Made by a program: the position numbers and the translations under genes. From an uncultured Synechococcales cyanobacterium (GTDB lineage: Bacteria > Cyanobacteriota > Cyanobacteriia > Thermosynechococcales > Thermosynechococcaceae), in contig CADCWO010000021.1 of NCBI GenBank assembly GCA_902806435.1, positions 1 to 64,000 on the forward strand: 64,000 bases of DNA. The letters run 5' to 3'. The notes under the pieces were generated by a model, which was not told the DNA's origin, did no database searches, and saw nothing but the letters and a program-made list of their open reading frames with translations. This document shows positions 26,385 through 35,104 of the stretch, piece by piece (position 1 is the first letter of the stretch; the number at the start of each line of letters is the position of its first letter).

Positions 26385-27146
26385 ATGAATCCTCAAGAAC
26401 TCTATTTATTTGACTTAATGGGCTATCTAGTTGTTGAATCTGTCTTGACAGAACAAGCACTGGTCAGCCTCAATGAGATCTTTACCCAACGCCAGCAGGC
26501 AGAAGCAGACCCTAACGCCTGTAAGTGGCGGCTGGGCTGCCGGGAAATTGGCGGTAGCGGCAGCGATCTACTGGAGTGGGGTGAGCCTTACCTACAATTA
26601 CTCAACCATCCCTGCTTGATGCCTTACCTACGGACCTTGCTGGGGGATCGCCTGCGCCTGGATCACACCTATGCCGAATACATGCGCCAAGGGGCACAAG
26701 GTCTCTACTTGCACGGTGGTGCCACACCCTACGATCCGGCACAATACTACCATTGTCAAAACGGCAGAATGTATAACGGCCTAGTGGCAGTTGTTTGGGC
26801 ACTAGAGGATGTGCCACCTGGTGCTGGAGGATTTTGCTGCATTCCTGGTAGCCACAAAAGTCAGTTTTTTTGCCCAGAAGCAGTTCGTAGTCTAGACCCG
26901 CTCTCGCCCTGGATTCAGCAGGTACCTGTGAAAGCAGGTTCAGTGATTCTATTTACGGAAGCTTTAACCCACGGGGCTTTACCCTGGGTCGCCAACTCAG
27001 AACGGCGATCGCTCTTTTACAAGTACAGTCCCGGTCACCTCTCATGGGCAAAGCGCTACTATGCCAACCACGATGGTTTAGGACTGGTGGAACAGCAGCT
27101 GCTGGAACCACCCTATGTGCAGCAACGAACTGCAATTAAGGATTAA
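26385..27146 (+). CDS. Phytanoyl-CoA dioxygenase (PhyH) family protein
   Basis: A 253-residue non-haem Fe(II)/2-oxoglutarate oxygenase of the PhyH type. The double-stranded beta-helix is indicated by DHTYAEYMRQGAQGLYLHG (proximal His region), then VAVVWALEDVPPGAGGFCC, the conserved turn IPGSHKSQF, and the distal LFTEALTHGALPW followed by SERRSLFYKYSPGH (2-oxoglutarate-binding Arg). The usual H-x-D is not obvious in YLHGGATPYD, so the metal ligands need modelling. These enzymes hydroxylate lipids, amino acids or small metabolites; the substrate is unknown. It ends 7 bases before the next gene. Confidence 0.75.
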   Translation: MNPQELYLFDLMGYLVVESVLTEQALVSLNEIFTQRQQAEADPNACKWRLGCREIGGSGSDLLEWGEPYLQLLNHPCLMPYLRTLLGDRLRLDHTYAEYMRQGAQGLYLHGGATPYDPAQYYHCQNGRMYNGLVAVVWALEDVPPGAGGFCCIPGSHKSQFFCPEAVRSLDPLSPWIQQVPVKAGSVILFTEALTHGALPWVANSERRSLFYKYSPGHLSWAKRYYANHDGLGLVEQQLLEPPYVQQRTAIKD

Positions 27147-27153
27147 AACCTGC

Positions 27154-28425
27154 ATGACGGAATTGGCTCGATTACTCTGTCTAAGCAATGGTCATGGTGA
27201 GGATGAAATTGCTGTGCGAATTTTACAAGCGTTGCAGCAACAGTGTCCTGGTGTTGAGGTTGCTGCTTTGCCGATTGTCGGGATGGGACGAGCTTATCGG
27301 CAACAACAAATTGCTGTGATTGGGCCTGTGCAAGCCATGCCTTCCGGGGGGTTTATCTATATGGATGGGCGGCAATTGGCGCGAGATGTGCAAAAAGGCT
27401 TACTGCAACTAACAGCTCAACAGCTTCAAGCTGTGCGGGTCTGGGCAAAGCAGGGAGGGCTAGTTTTAGCAGTAGGTGATATCGTGCCGCTGTTGTTCGC
27501 CTGGTTGAGCGGTGCTCCCTATGCCTTTGTCGGTACCGCGAAGTCGGAATACTACCTGCGAGATGAGTCTGGTCCCCTACCAAGACGTGGATGCCAGCGC
27601 TGGGAAGGATGGTCCGGCTCTGACTACCTACCTTGGGAGCGTTGGCTGATGGGTCATCGTCGCTGTCAAGCCGTTTTCCCCCGCGATCGCCTGACCACTG
27701 AGATCCTGAAGCAGTGGTCTCTTCCTGCATTTGACATGGGCAACCCGATGATGGATGACTTGGAACCGCAAGCCGCCAATTTATTCCAAGGGATACCAGC
27801 TACTCTGACCATCCTATTGCTGCCTGGTTCTAGGTCTCCAGAAGCCTATGCCAACTGGCAGCAAATCACCCAGGCGCTGACCAGGTTAGTGCAAACTTTT
27901 GAATCAATTCTGTTTTTGGGCGCGATCGCACCAGGGTTAGACCTAGAACCCTTAACCCAGACGTTGCTAGCAGAGGGCTGGCAAAGGAAAGCCTCTGCAC
28001 CCGTAGTTGACGCCCATGATCCCACTGCTCTGACATTTACCCAACCGCAGGCAACCCTAATTCTGATCCAGCAAGCTTTTCGGGAATGCTTACACCAGGC
28101 TGATCTGGCGATCGCAATGGCCGGAACCGCTACCGAACAATTTGTCGGGCTGGGAAAACCAGCGATCCTAATTCCTGGTAAAGGGCCACAATTCACAGCT
28201 CGGTTCGCCGAAGCTCAAACTCGGCTGCTGGGTCCCTCAGTGACTTTAGTTGAGCAGCCGCAGCAAGTTGCGGATGTCGTAAAAACGCTCTTGAGTGATT
28301 GCCATGGCCCTCAGTCGATCGACAACCGCCCTCTGAATCTGTTCGCTGAAAATGGCCAGCAGCGCATGGGAAAACCGGGGGCTGCTCATCGGATTGCCAA
28401 GTACTTACTGGAAGCCTCTCGCTAG
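27154..28425 (+). CDS. Lipid-A-disaccharide synthase-related protein (TIGR03492-type)
   Basis: A 423-residue GT-B-fold protein related to LpxB, of a separate branch found in cyanobacteria and plants. N-terminal LLCLSNGHGEDEIAVRIL replaces the LpxB opening. Later features include AVGDIVPLLFAWLSGAPYAF, MDDLEPQAANLFQG, LLLPGSRSPEAYANWQ and an LpxB-like donor-site stretch VGLGKPAILIPGKGPQFT. The real acceptor is unknown, and cyanobacterial lipid A needs a separate LpxB. ATG 27154 is chosen: it follows AAGGAT and sits 7 bases after the PhyH-like gene, whereas the frame upstream overlaps that gene. Confidence 0.75.
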   Translation: MTELARLLCLSNGHGEDEIAVRILQALQQQCPGVEVAALPIVGMGRAYRQQQIAVIGPVQAMPSGGFIYMDGRQLARDVQKGLLQLTAQQLQAVRVWAKQGGLVLAVGDIVPLLFAWLSGAPYAFVGTAKSEYYLRDESGPLPRRGCQRWEGWSGSDYLPWERWLMGHRRCQAVFPRDRLTTEILKQWSLPAFDMGNPMMDDLEPQAANLFQGIPATLTILLLPGSRSPEAYANWQQITQALTRLVQTFESILFLGAIAPGLDLEPLTQTLLAEGWQRKASAPVVDAHDPTALTFTQPQATLILIQQAFRECLHQADLAIAMAGTATEQFVGLGKPAILIPGKGPQFTARFAEAQTRLLGPSVTLVEQPQQVADVVKTLLSDCHGPQSIDNRPLNLFAENGQQRMGKPGAAHRIAKYLLEASR

Positions 28426-28712
28426 CTCCCTTCAATATCTGAGGACAGGAAAAACTATCGATGGCAAACGCATAAACAATTCGGTTTAATTCGTAGCCCT
28501 GTGAGGCCTTTTTCCTAGCAAAGCGTGGATTGAAAATAAAAAAAACGTGTAGGAATATACTGAGCAAGTGTAACGTCGCCCTTGCCATAGCTGATATAAA
28601 TTGAGGTGCTTAGCCAACCCTTTGAGTTACTTTGTCGGGCTCCTTTGGGATAGCTGCCCTGATTCAAAAGCTATTGTCTAACCATTACAAAATCTTTGGG
28701 GGATCTTGTTTG

Positions 28713-30038
28713 ATGTCTAGTGTTTCTCGATGGTCATCTAGTAGTGCAGTGCTGCTTGCGCTGGGCGTAGTAGCTGGTACAGCCGCGCCCTTGGTGACCT
28801 CCGCTCCAGCTTCAGCACAAGTTAATTTTTCCGATGTCCGGAACCACTGGGCTCGGGAATTCATTACTAAGCTAGCGGCTGAAAATGTAATTGCGGGTTT
28901 TCCCGACGGTACCTTCAAGCCTGATGCGCCCGTTACACGTGCCCAATTTGCCGCAATCGTTCGTCAGGCATTTAACCAAAATGCTGTGCGCCAGTCTCGC
29001 GGATTCACCGATGTTCCCACGAACTACTGGGCAGCACCTGCAATTCAGGAAGCTTATGAATCTGGATTTATGGCAGGTTACCCCGGCAATCGCTTCCTGC
29101 CTAGCCAGGAAATTCCTAAGGCTCAGGTTCTGATCTCTTTATCCAGTGGCCTGCGGTACTCGCCTACCCCTCCAACGTCCAGCGATTTAAGCGTCTATGC
29201 CGATGCGTCCCAAATTCCTGACTATGCCGTGAATGGTGTTGCAGCCGCGACAGAGAAGAAGCTTGTCGTTAACTATCCCAACGTCAAATACCTGAATCCG
29301 ACCGAAACTGCAACCCGTGGAGATGTTGCCGCTTATATCTATCAGGCGTTAGCGAGTCAGGGTGAATTCCAACCCCTGCCGGCGAGAGCAGAAGGGGCGC
29401 AGTATATTGTAGGCGGTACGGGTAGTACTACTCAAACCGGGGGGACGAATACAACCCCCACCACTCAAACTGGGACGAATACAACCCCCACCACTCAAAA
29501 TCCTGATCTAAAAGTTGCACGCGATACACCTATAGATGTGCAATATGTCGGTGGGCGCAAGGTTTTAATGCCGGTCTCTCGTGGGGAAACCGTGGCTGTG
29601 ACGCTGGAGGTTGCCACTGATGTAAAGAACAGCAAAAACCAAGTTTTGATTCCCAAAGGGAGCCAAATCAAAGGTGAGTTAAAACCTGTTAAAGCCACAG
29701 GTGGTTCCACATTGGGTACCCAGTTTGATGCCCAAGAAGTTGTTATTGGGGGTAAGTCGTATCCTCTTAATGCAACTTCCGGTATCGTAACCACAGGTTC
29801 AGCTCAGCAGCCTACCCAAAGTACATCACCGCAGAATGTGGTGACTTCTGCCGCAACCAGAGCTGTGCTAGGGGCCATTTTGGGAGGCCAGATTAACACA
29901 GGTAGCATTACCAGTATTTTGACGGGCGAAGCTTCAAAAACACCTGCTGATAGTGCCAATGACATTATCTATATTGACCCAGCAACTGACTTGGATTTGA
30001 AGATAAATTCTGATTTCTACGCCAGTTCAGCTTCTTAG
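28713..30038 (+). CDS. SLH-domain envelope protein with C-terminal beta domain (copy 1)
   Basis: A 441-residue exported protein. ATG 28713 follows GGGGGAT and starts a signal peptide ending in APASAQ. Three SLH repeats (VNFSDVRNHWA, FTDVPTNYWA and a degenerate VYADASQIPDYA) occupy the first half and should bind the cell wall polymer. Next comes a Thr/Gly linker with two copies of GTNTTPTTQT. The last 170 residues (about DTPIDVQYVGGRKV to DLDLKINSDF) include LIPKGSQIKGEL, recalling the VirB10/TrbI beta-barrel. Likely tethers the outer membrane or forms part of an envelope assembly. First of two tandem copies. Confidence 0.85.
   Translation: MSSVSRWSSSSAVLLALGVVAGTAAPLVTSAPASAQVNFSDVRNHWAREFITKLAAENVIAGFPDGTFKPDAPVTRAQFAAIVRQAFNQNAVRQSRGFTDVPTNYWAAPAIQEAYESGFMAGYPGNRFLPSQEIPKAQVLISLSSGLRYSPTPPTSSDLSVYADASQIPDYAVNGVAAATEKKLVVNYPNVKYLNPTETATRGDVAAYIYQALASQGEFQPLPARAEGAQYIVGGTGSTTQTGGTNTTPTTQTGTNTTPTTQNPDLKVARDTPIDVQYVGGRKVLMPVSRGETVAVTLEVATDVKNSKNQVLIPKGSQIKGELKPVKATGGSTLGTQFDAQEVVIGGKSYPLNATSGIVTTGSAQQPTQSTSPQNVVTSAATRAVLGAILGGQINTGSITSILTGEASKTPADSANDIIYIDPATDLDLKINSDFYASSAS
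29010..29131 (+). repeat. 122-bp block almost identical to 30474-30595
   Basis: Inside the second SLH repeat of copy 1. By eye, 118 of 122 bases match the block at 30474-30595, while the flanking coding sequence is much more diverged. Synonymous sites match as well, which suggests gene conversion or recent recombination rather than protein-level selection. Confidence 0.8.
29442..29499 (+). repeat. Tandem 30-bp repeat, two copies, in SLH gene 1
   Basis: Two exact copies with a 30-base period (first starts 29442, second 29472) encode a repeated GTNTTPTTQT decapeptide in the linker between the SLH region and the C-terminal domain. The unit keeps the frame, so copy number can change the linker length without breaking the gene. 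Confidence 0.85.
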
Positions 30039-30084
30039 GCCCAGTAAGAATTGGTTGCAACAATACAACTTAATGTCAATTCTG

Positions 30085-30128
30085 ACCCAGTACAACTTGC
30101 TTCGGCCAATCTGTACTGGGTATTTTTT
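30085..30128 (+). terminator. Rho-independent terminator after SLH gene 1
   Basis: ACCCAGTACA (30085-30094) pairs exactly with TGTACTGGGT (30112-30121), loop of 17 bases, followed by ATTTTTT. It stops transcription between the two tandem SLH genes, so the second probably has its own promoter or depends on read-through. Confidence 0.85.
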
Positions 30129-30158
30129 GAGTACTAATCGTGTGGAGGATGGTGTGAA

Positions 30159-31454
30159 GTGTCTAATCTCTTTGGGCGATCGCTGCTAAGCCTAGGCACA
30201 CTCAGTCTTGGGATCGTAGCTTCTCTAGTTGATTCTCCTCCAGCTTTTGCTCAAGCTAATACTCCGGCTTCAGCAGTTAGCTTCTCTGATGTTGAGTCTA
30301 GTTACTGGGCACGACCCTTTATAGAAGCTCTAGCGACAAGCAATGTTGTTTCTGGCTATCCCGATAAAACCTTTAGGCCGAATCAGCCGGTAAATCGGGC
30401 TGAGTTTGCAGCCATGATTCAAAAAGCTTTTGACCAAAGACCAGTGCGTGAGTTGGATGCTAATCGATTCGGCGATGTTCCCACGAACTATTGGGCAGCA
30501 ACTGCAATTCAGGAAGCTTATGAATCTGGGTTTATGGCAGGTTACCCCGGCAATCGCTTCCTGCCTAGCCAGCAAATTCCTAAGGCTCAGGTTCTCGTTT
30601 CTTTAGCAAGTGGTCTAGGATACTCTCCTAGCCGCCCTCCGGCAACCACCTTAAACCTCTATACTGATGCGGGGCAAGTTCCCCCATACGCTGTGAATGG
30701 CATTGCAGCGGCGACAGAGAAACGGCTTGTTGTCAACTATCCAGACCTCAAGCTTCTTAATCCAACTGAGACAGCTACCCGTGGAGCCGTTGCCGCCTAT
30801 CTTTATCAAGCTCTCGTCAGCAAAGGCAAGTTACAACCTTTCACAAAAGCTATGGCAGTCTCTCAGTACATCGCAGGTAGTGCGCCTGAGAGGGGTACTG
30901 CCACTCTAGGTGTCACTACTAACCCGAGTCCGCCGAAGCCTGAATTCAAAGTGTTTAAAAACACAAAGATTAAGATCAAGTCTTTGAGTGCTGGTAGTGA
31001 CAGGATCATCGTCGCCCCAGGCGAAACTGTGCAAGTTACTCTAGAGGTGGCGGATGATGTCAAAAATCTGAAGCGGGAGGTTTTGATTCCGATCGCCAGT
31101 CAGGTTGAAGGGCGTTTAGTTCCCACGAGCGTCGGCTCTCAGCCTGGAGTTCAGTTTGTGGCCCAGAAGCTGACCATTGGCAGTCAGACCTATAGAATCA
31201 ATGCCACTTCTGAGCCGATAGCTGTTACTAGAACTGTAAGCCGGATAACTATTAGGGGGGGGGTTGCTACCGATGCTGCAAAGCAAGCCTTAAGACGCAT
31301 CTTGGGTAGTAATACCAATCTTGGTAGTACACTATCTACACCTTTCCCCGGCAAGGTGATTACGCCGCCGACAAATACCAGTCCAGCTAGCGTGATTGTG
31401 ATTAACGCCCAAGACGATTTGCTATTAACCCTGCAATCTGATTTAGGTGATTAA
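30159..31454 (+). CDS. SLH-domain envelope protein with C-terminal beta domain (copy 2)
   Basis: A 431-residue paralog of the preceding gene. The start is GTG at 30159 with a strong ribosome site GGAGG at 30144-30148. Signal peptide ends near PPAFAQ. Three SLH repeats (VSFSDVESSYWA, FGDVPTNYWA and LYTDAGQVPPYA) lie in residues 35-230, then a shorter Ser/Thr/Pro linker, then the C-terminal domain with KNTKIKIKSL, VLIPIASQVEGRL and the ending VIVINAQDDLLLTLQSDL. The ending matches the same element in the other two SLH proteins here. It shares a nearly identical 122-bp block with copy 1. Confidence 0.85.
   Translation: MSNLFGRSLLSLGTLSLGIVASLVDSPPAFAQANTPASAVSFSDVESSYWARPFIEALATSNVVSGYPDKTFRPNQPVNRAEFAAMIQKAFDQRPVRELDANRFGDVPTNYWAATAIQEAYESGFMAGYPGNRFLPSQQIPKAQVLVSLASGLGYSPSRPPATTLNLYTDAGQVPPYAVNGIAAATEKRLVVNYPDLKLLNPTETATRGAVAAYLYQALVSKGKLQPFTKAMAVSQYIAGSAPERGTATLGVTTNPSPPKPEFKVFKNTKIKIKSLSAGSDRIIVAPGETVQVTLEVADDVKNLKREVLIPIASQVEGRLVPTSVGSQPGVQFVAQKLTIGSQTYRINATSEPIAVTRTVSRITIRGGVATDAAKQALRRILGSNTNLGSTLSTPFPGKVITPPTNTSPASVIVINAQDDLLLTLQSDLGD
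30474..30595 (+). repeat. 122-bp block almost identical to 29010-29131
   Basis: Partner of the block in SLH copy 1. Four base differences were found by eye (TAC/TAT, CCT/ACT, GGA/GGG, GAA/CAA). A 21-base core (ACTGCAATTCAGGAAGCTTA and the next base) is also present in the third SLH gene near 57740. Confidence 0.8.
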
Positions 31455-31490
31455 GTATTAGCTTCACTTGTCTCACTAATCAGCACCACT

Positions 31491-32783
31491 TTAAGCCGGG
31501 GTATTACTTGCATACCAGGTGTGAAGGACGATTCGTTGAACTTCACGCCAAGCAACATCATGTTGCTTGGCTAATCGAGCACAATCCTCGTACTCGGGCT
31601 GAACATTGACGATCGTACTGCCTTGTCGCGCCACCTTGACTCGCACTGGGCCATACTCTGTCTCAATTGATTGGATCTGCCGTGCTAGAACCGTGCGCTG
31701 TTGTTGTGATCGCCGGATACCTAGAGTGCTGGTTTCTCGAAACAGAACCGTTTCACAATCGGTTGACTTTTCTGGCTGGCAAAGAACGGTAATCAGCACC
31801 CCGGGACGTGACTTTTTCATCCCGATCGCTTGTGTGAATACATCCAGAGCCCCAGCAGCAAATAAAGCATCGAAGGTGTAGCCAATTGCCTGCGGATTCA
31901 AGTCATCCACCTGGGTTTCTAAAACGATGATTGTCTCTAGGCCAGGGTCAGTGGCGCTGAGATCAGAACTCTCACCAATCCACAACCGCAGCCTATTCGG
32001 GAGCGGTAGCTGGTGGGACCCGGCGCCCAAGCCAATCTTGTGCAACGTGATTGCCGGGGGAGGACCAAAGCTGTGGCTTAAGGTAACGGCGATCGCTGCG
32101 CCGGTGGGTGTAACCAATTCCCGCTCGATGCCGTTGCTGTATACCGGAACTTGATGCCGTTCCCATAGCTTTAGCACTGCCGGAGCCGGAACATTTAAGC
32201 GACCGTGCGCTGCCCATACAGTCCCCCCACCGGTGGGTAAAGGTGAACAGTAAACCCTGTCGATGCCTAGCCAGTCTAGGCCCAGAGCCGTGCCAACAAT
32301 ATCGACAATTGCATCTGTGGCCCCGACTTCGTGGAAATGGACGCGATCTCGCTCAACACCATGTACTGCCGCTTCTGCCTCTGCTAGCTCTTGGAATATC
32401 GCGAGGCTCCACTTTTTGGCACGGATGGGCAAAGCTCCATTTATAATTAACTGCTCAATTTCTGGTAAATGGCGTGCCCTTGGCAAGTCGATTGGAATGG
32501 CACTACCGGAAGTAAGATGGTTAGAAGCATTTGCTTCGCTAGCATAGCTATGCTGGGAAATATCTCCAGCAACATTGGGTCTACCTGTGAGGGTGACATG
32601 AACTTTGGTTGCCTGCTGGGCGTTCTGGTGAACCTGCTCAGCGTGTAATTGGTACTCTGAACCAATCCCTAGCGCTTGTAGCTTGTAGGTTAGGTAGTCT
32701 AAAGGTACCCCAGCATCAACCAGGGCTCCAAGGCACATATCACCGGAAATTCCAGTCAGACACTCTAGATACGCTATTTTCAT
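31491..32783 (-). CDS. larC: Nickel-pincer cofactor biosynthesis protein LarC
   Basis: A 430-residue protein that inserts nickel into the pyridinium bis-thiocarboxylate cofactor of lactate racemase and relatives, using CTP. Opening ECLTGISGDMCLGALVDAGV and the central VHFHEVGATDAIVDIVGT are diagnostic. The C-terminal half has VDDLNPQAIGYTFDALFAAG and GMKKSRPGVLITVLC. In some lactobacilli the gene is split by a programmed frameshift; here it is one uninterrupted frame. No larA, larB or larE lies nearby, so the user of the cofactor is unknown. Divergent from the Sua5-type gene by 41 bases. Confidence 0.9.
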   Translation of the reverse strand: MKIAYLECLTGISGDMCLGALVDAGVPLDYLTYKLQALGIGSEYQLHAEQVHQNAQQATKVHVTLTGRPNVAGDISQHSYASEANASNHLTSGSAIPIDLPRARHLPEIEQLIINGALPIRAKKWSLAIFQELAEAEAAVHGVERDRVHFHEVGATDAIVDIVGTALGLDWLGIDRVYCSPLPTGGGTVWAAHGRLNVPAPAVLKLWERHQVPVYSNGIERELVTPTGAAIAVTLSHSFGPPPAITLHKIGLGAGSHQLPLPNRLRLWIGESSDLSATDPGLETIIVLETQVDDLNPQAIGYTFDALFAAGALDVFTQAIGMKKSRPGVLITVLCQPEKSTDCETVLFRETSTLGIRRSQQQRTVLARQIQSIETEYGPVRVKVARQGSTIVNVQPEYEDCARLAKQHDVAWREVQRIVLHTWYASNTPA

Positions 32784-32824
32784 AGTTCAGCCCATAGGTG
32801 GCCCCTTTAGGTCTTCTGCTTTTT

Positions 32825-33472
32825 ATGGCCGCTATCTACCAAATCCATCCCCAGAATCCCCAACACCGCCAAGTCGAACAGGTGGTCAAAGCCTTGCAGG
32901 ATGGCGCGGTGATGCTCTATCCCACGGATACGGTGTATGCGATCGGTTGTGATCTTAACGCTAAGTCAGCGATAGAGAGGGTTAGGAAGATCAAGCAGTT
33001 GTCCAATACGAAGCCTTTGACCTTTTTATGTGATTCTCTCTCCAATATTGCCACCTATGCCCGGGTAAGTGATGCCGCTTACCGGATCATGAAACATTTA
33101 GTTCCGGGACCTTATACATTCCTGCTGCCAGCGACAAAGTTAGTCCCCCGCTTAGTTCAAGACCCCAAGCGTAGAACAACGGGTATTCGAGTACCGGATC
33201 ACTCCGGTTCTCTCGCCTTAATCGCTGCCCTGGGTAATCCGATCATCTCCACTTCCGCCCACCTAGCTGACGAGGATGAGTCAGTGCCAACAAGCTTAAT
33301 AGATGTGCGTCTGGAGCTGTTCGAGCGGCTTGATAAGCTGGTGGATTTAATCATTGATGACGGTTTAGAGCCTGGATATCAAGTCTCTACGATTCTCGAT
33401 CTGTCTAGTTCCCTGCCCAGTGTGGTTCGGCGAGGACTGGGATGGGAGGCGGTTGCTGATTGGGAGCTTTAA
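32825..33472 (+). CDS. Threonylcarbamoyl-AMP synthase family protein (Sua5/YrdC/YciO)
   Basis: A 215-residue protein that makes, or is related to enzymes that make, threonylcarbamoyl-AMP for the t6A37 modification of ANN-reading tRNAs. Features are GAVMLYPTDTVYAIGCDL (about residues 27-44), RVRKIKQLSNTKPLTFLC, GPYTFLLPATKLVP, TGIRVPDH and NPIISTSAHLA. The family has several subgroups; the lack of a C-terminal Sua5 domain and the YciO-like LFERLDKLVDLIIDDG make YciO possible. ATG 32825 gives the normal N-terminus MAAIYQIHPQNPQH; a GTG at 32798 would add an unusual extension. Confidence 0.85.
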   Translation: MAAIYQIHPQNPQHRQVEQVVKALQDGAVMLYPTDTVYAIGCDLNAKSAIERVRKIKQLSNTKPLTFLCDSLSNIATYARVSDAAYRIMKHLVPGPYTFLLPATKLVPRLVQDPKRRTTGIRVPDHSGSLALIAALGNPIISTSAHLADEDESVPTSLIDVRLELFERLDKLVDLIIDDGLEPGYQVSTILDLSSSLPSVVRRGLGWEAVADWEL

Positions 33473-33544
33473 CAACAGGACCCACGGAGCAGAGTCAGTC
33501 ACCTTCCAGGCTCAGGGTAAGCTGTCATTAGAGAGCATCTGGAA

Positions 33545-34990
33545 ATGAATACCTTGATTGGCAAGTCACTTCAGGATGGTAAGTACACCATCGACCAGGA
33601 GCTAGGGCGCGGGGGGTTTGGGGTGACATTTAAAGCGACTCACCACTATCTCGGTCAAACGGTGGTGATCAAAACCCTGAATGAGGCCTTGCAGCAGCAT
33701 CCTGAGTTTGAGCAGTTTCAACACAAATTTCAAGCGGAAGCGCGGCGCCTAGCCCTGTGCGTGCATCCTAATATTGTGCGAGTTAGTGACTTCTTCCTGG
33801 AAGCAGGGCTCCCCTATATGGTGATGGACTACATCCCAGGCTCAACTCTAGAAGCCGTTGTTTTTCCTCGCAACCCTTTACCAGAGGCCGTGGCGGTTGA
33901 CTATATCCGACAGGTTGGTGCCGCTCTCAGCGTTGTTCATGACAATGGCTTGCTCCACCGGGATGTAAAGCCACAAAATATCTTGCTGCATGAGAAGACC
34001 CGGCAGGCAGTACTGATTGACTTTGGTATTGCGCGGGAATTTACGCTAAATGTGACTCAGACCCACACCAATATGATGTCACCAGGCTATGCACCAATTG
34101 AACAATACCTAGCTCAGCAGAAACGAACGCCAGCCACAGATGTTTATGGCCTGGCAGCAACTCTGTACGCTCTGCTGACTGCTCAAACTCCGGTTGCCTC
34201 AATTTTGCGAGATCGGCAACCGATGCCGGAGCCCCGGCAGCTTCAACCCCAGTTGAGTGCAGCGCTAAACCAGGCTGTGATGCAAGGGATGGCGATAGAA
34301 CCTCAACACCGACCTGCCACGATTGCGGCTTGGCTGTCGCAGTTGCCACTACCAAATCCGGTAGCTGCTACACCAACCGCTGCTACCTTGGCCGCGGGTC
34401 GGCCCGCAGTAGCTAGCCGTCGTCTGCCAACACCTAACCCCTGGCTGCGTGGCTTAGGCGCGATCGCTATTTTGGTCGGTACAGGGGTAGCTTTGGGGTC
34501 CTTGGTTTCCCTAAGCTCTGATCGGGACCAGCCACCTACTCCCGCTGCTCAACCAACCCGTAGGAGCACGACCACCGGGACTGCTGACAGCAATCCTGGT
34601 GCATCTACTATTCAGCGCCCGAGCACTCCAATTCCCTCCCCTCTAGACCGATCCGCCGCCAGCGGCAACTCTCCCCAGCCAGCGACAACGACGGTTGAAA
34701 CAGCACCCCTGCCCCTGCCTGTGTTGGATTTCCCGGCGGTTACTGATTCCCAACCTCCGGCTTCCCAATCATCACCACAACCGGCTTCAACAGCACCCCT
34801 ACCTTCCCCCAAGATAGAACTATCACCGGCTGCCCCCGTAACATCACCCAGATCCAAGGAAAAGCCGGATAAAGACCGTACCAAGGCTAAATCGACAAAA
34901 GAAGGAACTAATAAGCGGTCTCAGCCTGCGCTTCTCAGTCCTAAAGATGAAAAGGAAGATGAGCGCAAGCATGAGCGCGAAGACGACTAG
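33545..34990 (+). CDS. Eukaryotic-type serine/threonine protein kinase, membrane-anchored
   Basis: A 481-residue kinase. The Gly-rich loop [13 protein letters not shown] is at residues 19-31, the ATP Lys is K43, the catalytic loop [13 protein letters not shown] has Asp140, and DFG lies at 159-161; all are intact, so it should be active. A single membrane helix at about 300-325 ([20 protein letters not shown]) follows the kinase. The rest is a long Pro/Ser/Thr/Gln-rich outer region ending in a highly charged Lys/Glu/Asp tail. There is no PASTA or sensor domain. The tail may bind wall or polysaccharide. It lies just upstream of a degenerate sensor kinase gene. Confidence 0.9.
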   Translation: MNTLIGKSLQDGKYTIDQELGRGGFGVTFKATHHYLGQTVVIKTLNEALQQHPEFEQFQHKFQAEARRLALCVHPNIVRVSDFFLEAGLPYMVMDYIPGSTLEAVVFPRNPLPEAVAVDYIRQVGAALSVVHDNGLLHRDVKPQNILLHEKTRQAVLIDFGIAREFTLNVTQTHTNMMSPGYAPIEQYLAQQKRTPATDVYGLAATLYALLTAQTPVASILRDRQPMPEPRQLQPQLSAALNQAVMQGMAIEPQHRPATIAAWLSQLPLPNPVAATPTAATLAAGRPAVASRRLPTPNPWLRGLGAIAILVGTGVALGSLVSLSSDRDQPPTPAAQPTRRSTTTGTADSNPGASTIQRPSTPIPSPLDRSAASGNSPQPATTTVETAPLPLPVLDFPAVTDSQPPASQSSPQPASTAPLPSPKIELSPAAPVTSPRSKEKPDKDRTKAKSTKEGTNKRSQPALLSPKDEKEDERKHEREDD

Positions 34991-35104
34991 AGAGACATCT
35001 GGTTTAATCCTGGGCCAGGCTGGGTATTCTAAAGACTTGGAAAGTATTTCGGTACCCCCATAGCTCAGCTTAAAAATCGCACGGGTTATGAGGGACTTGC
35101 CGTC

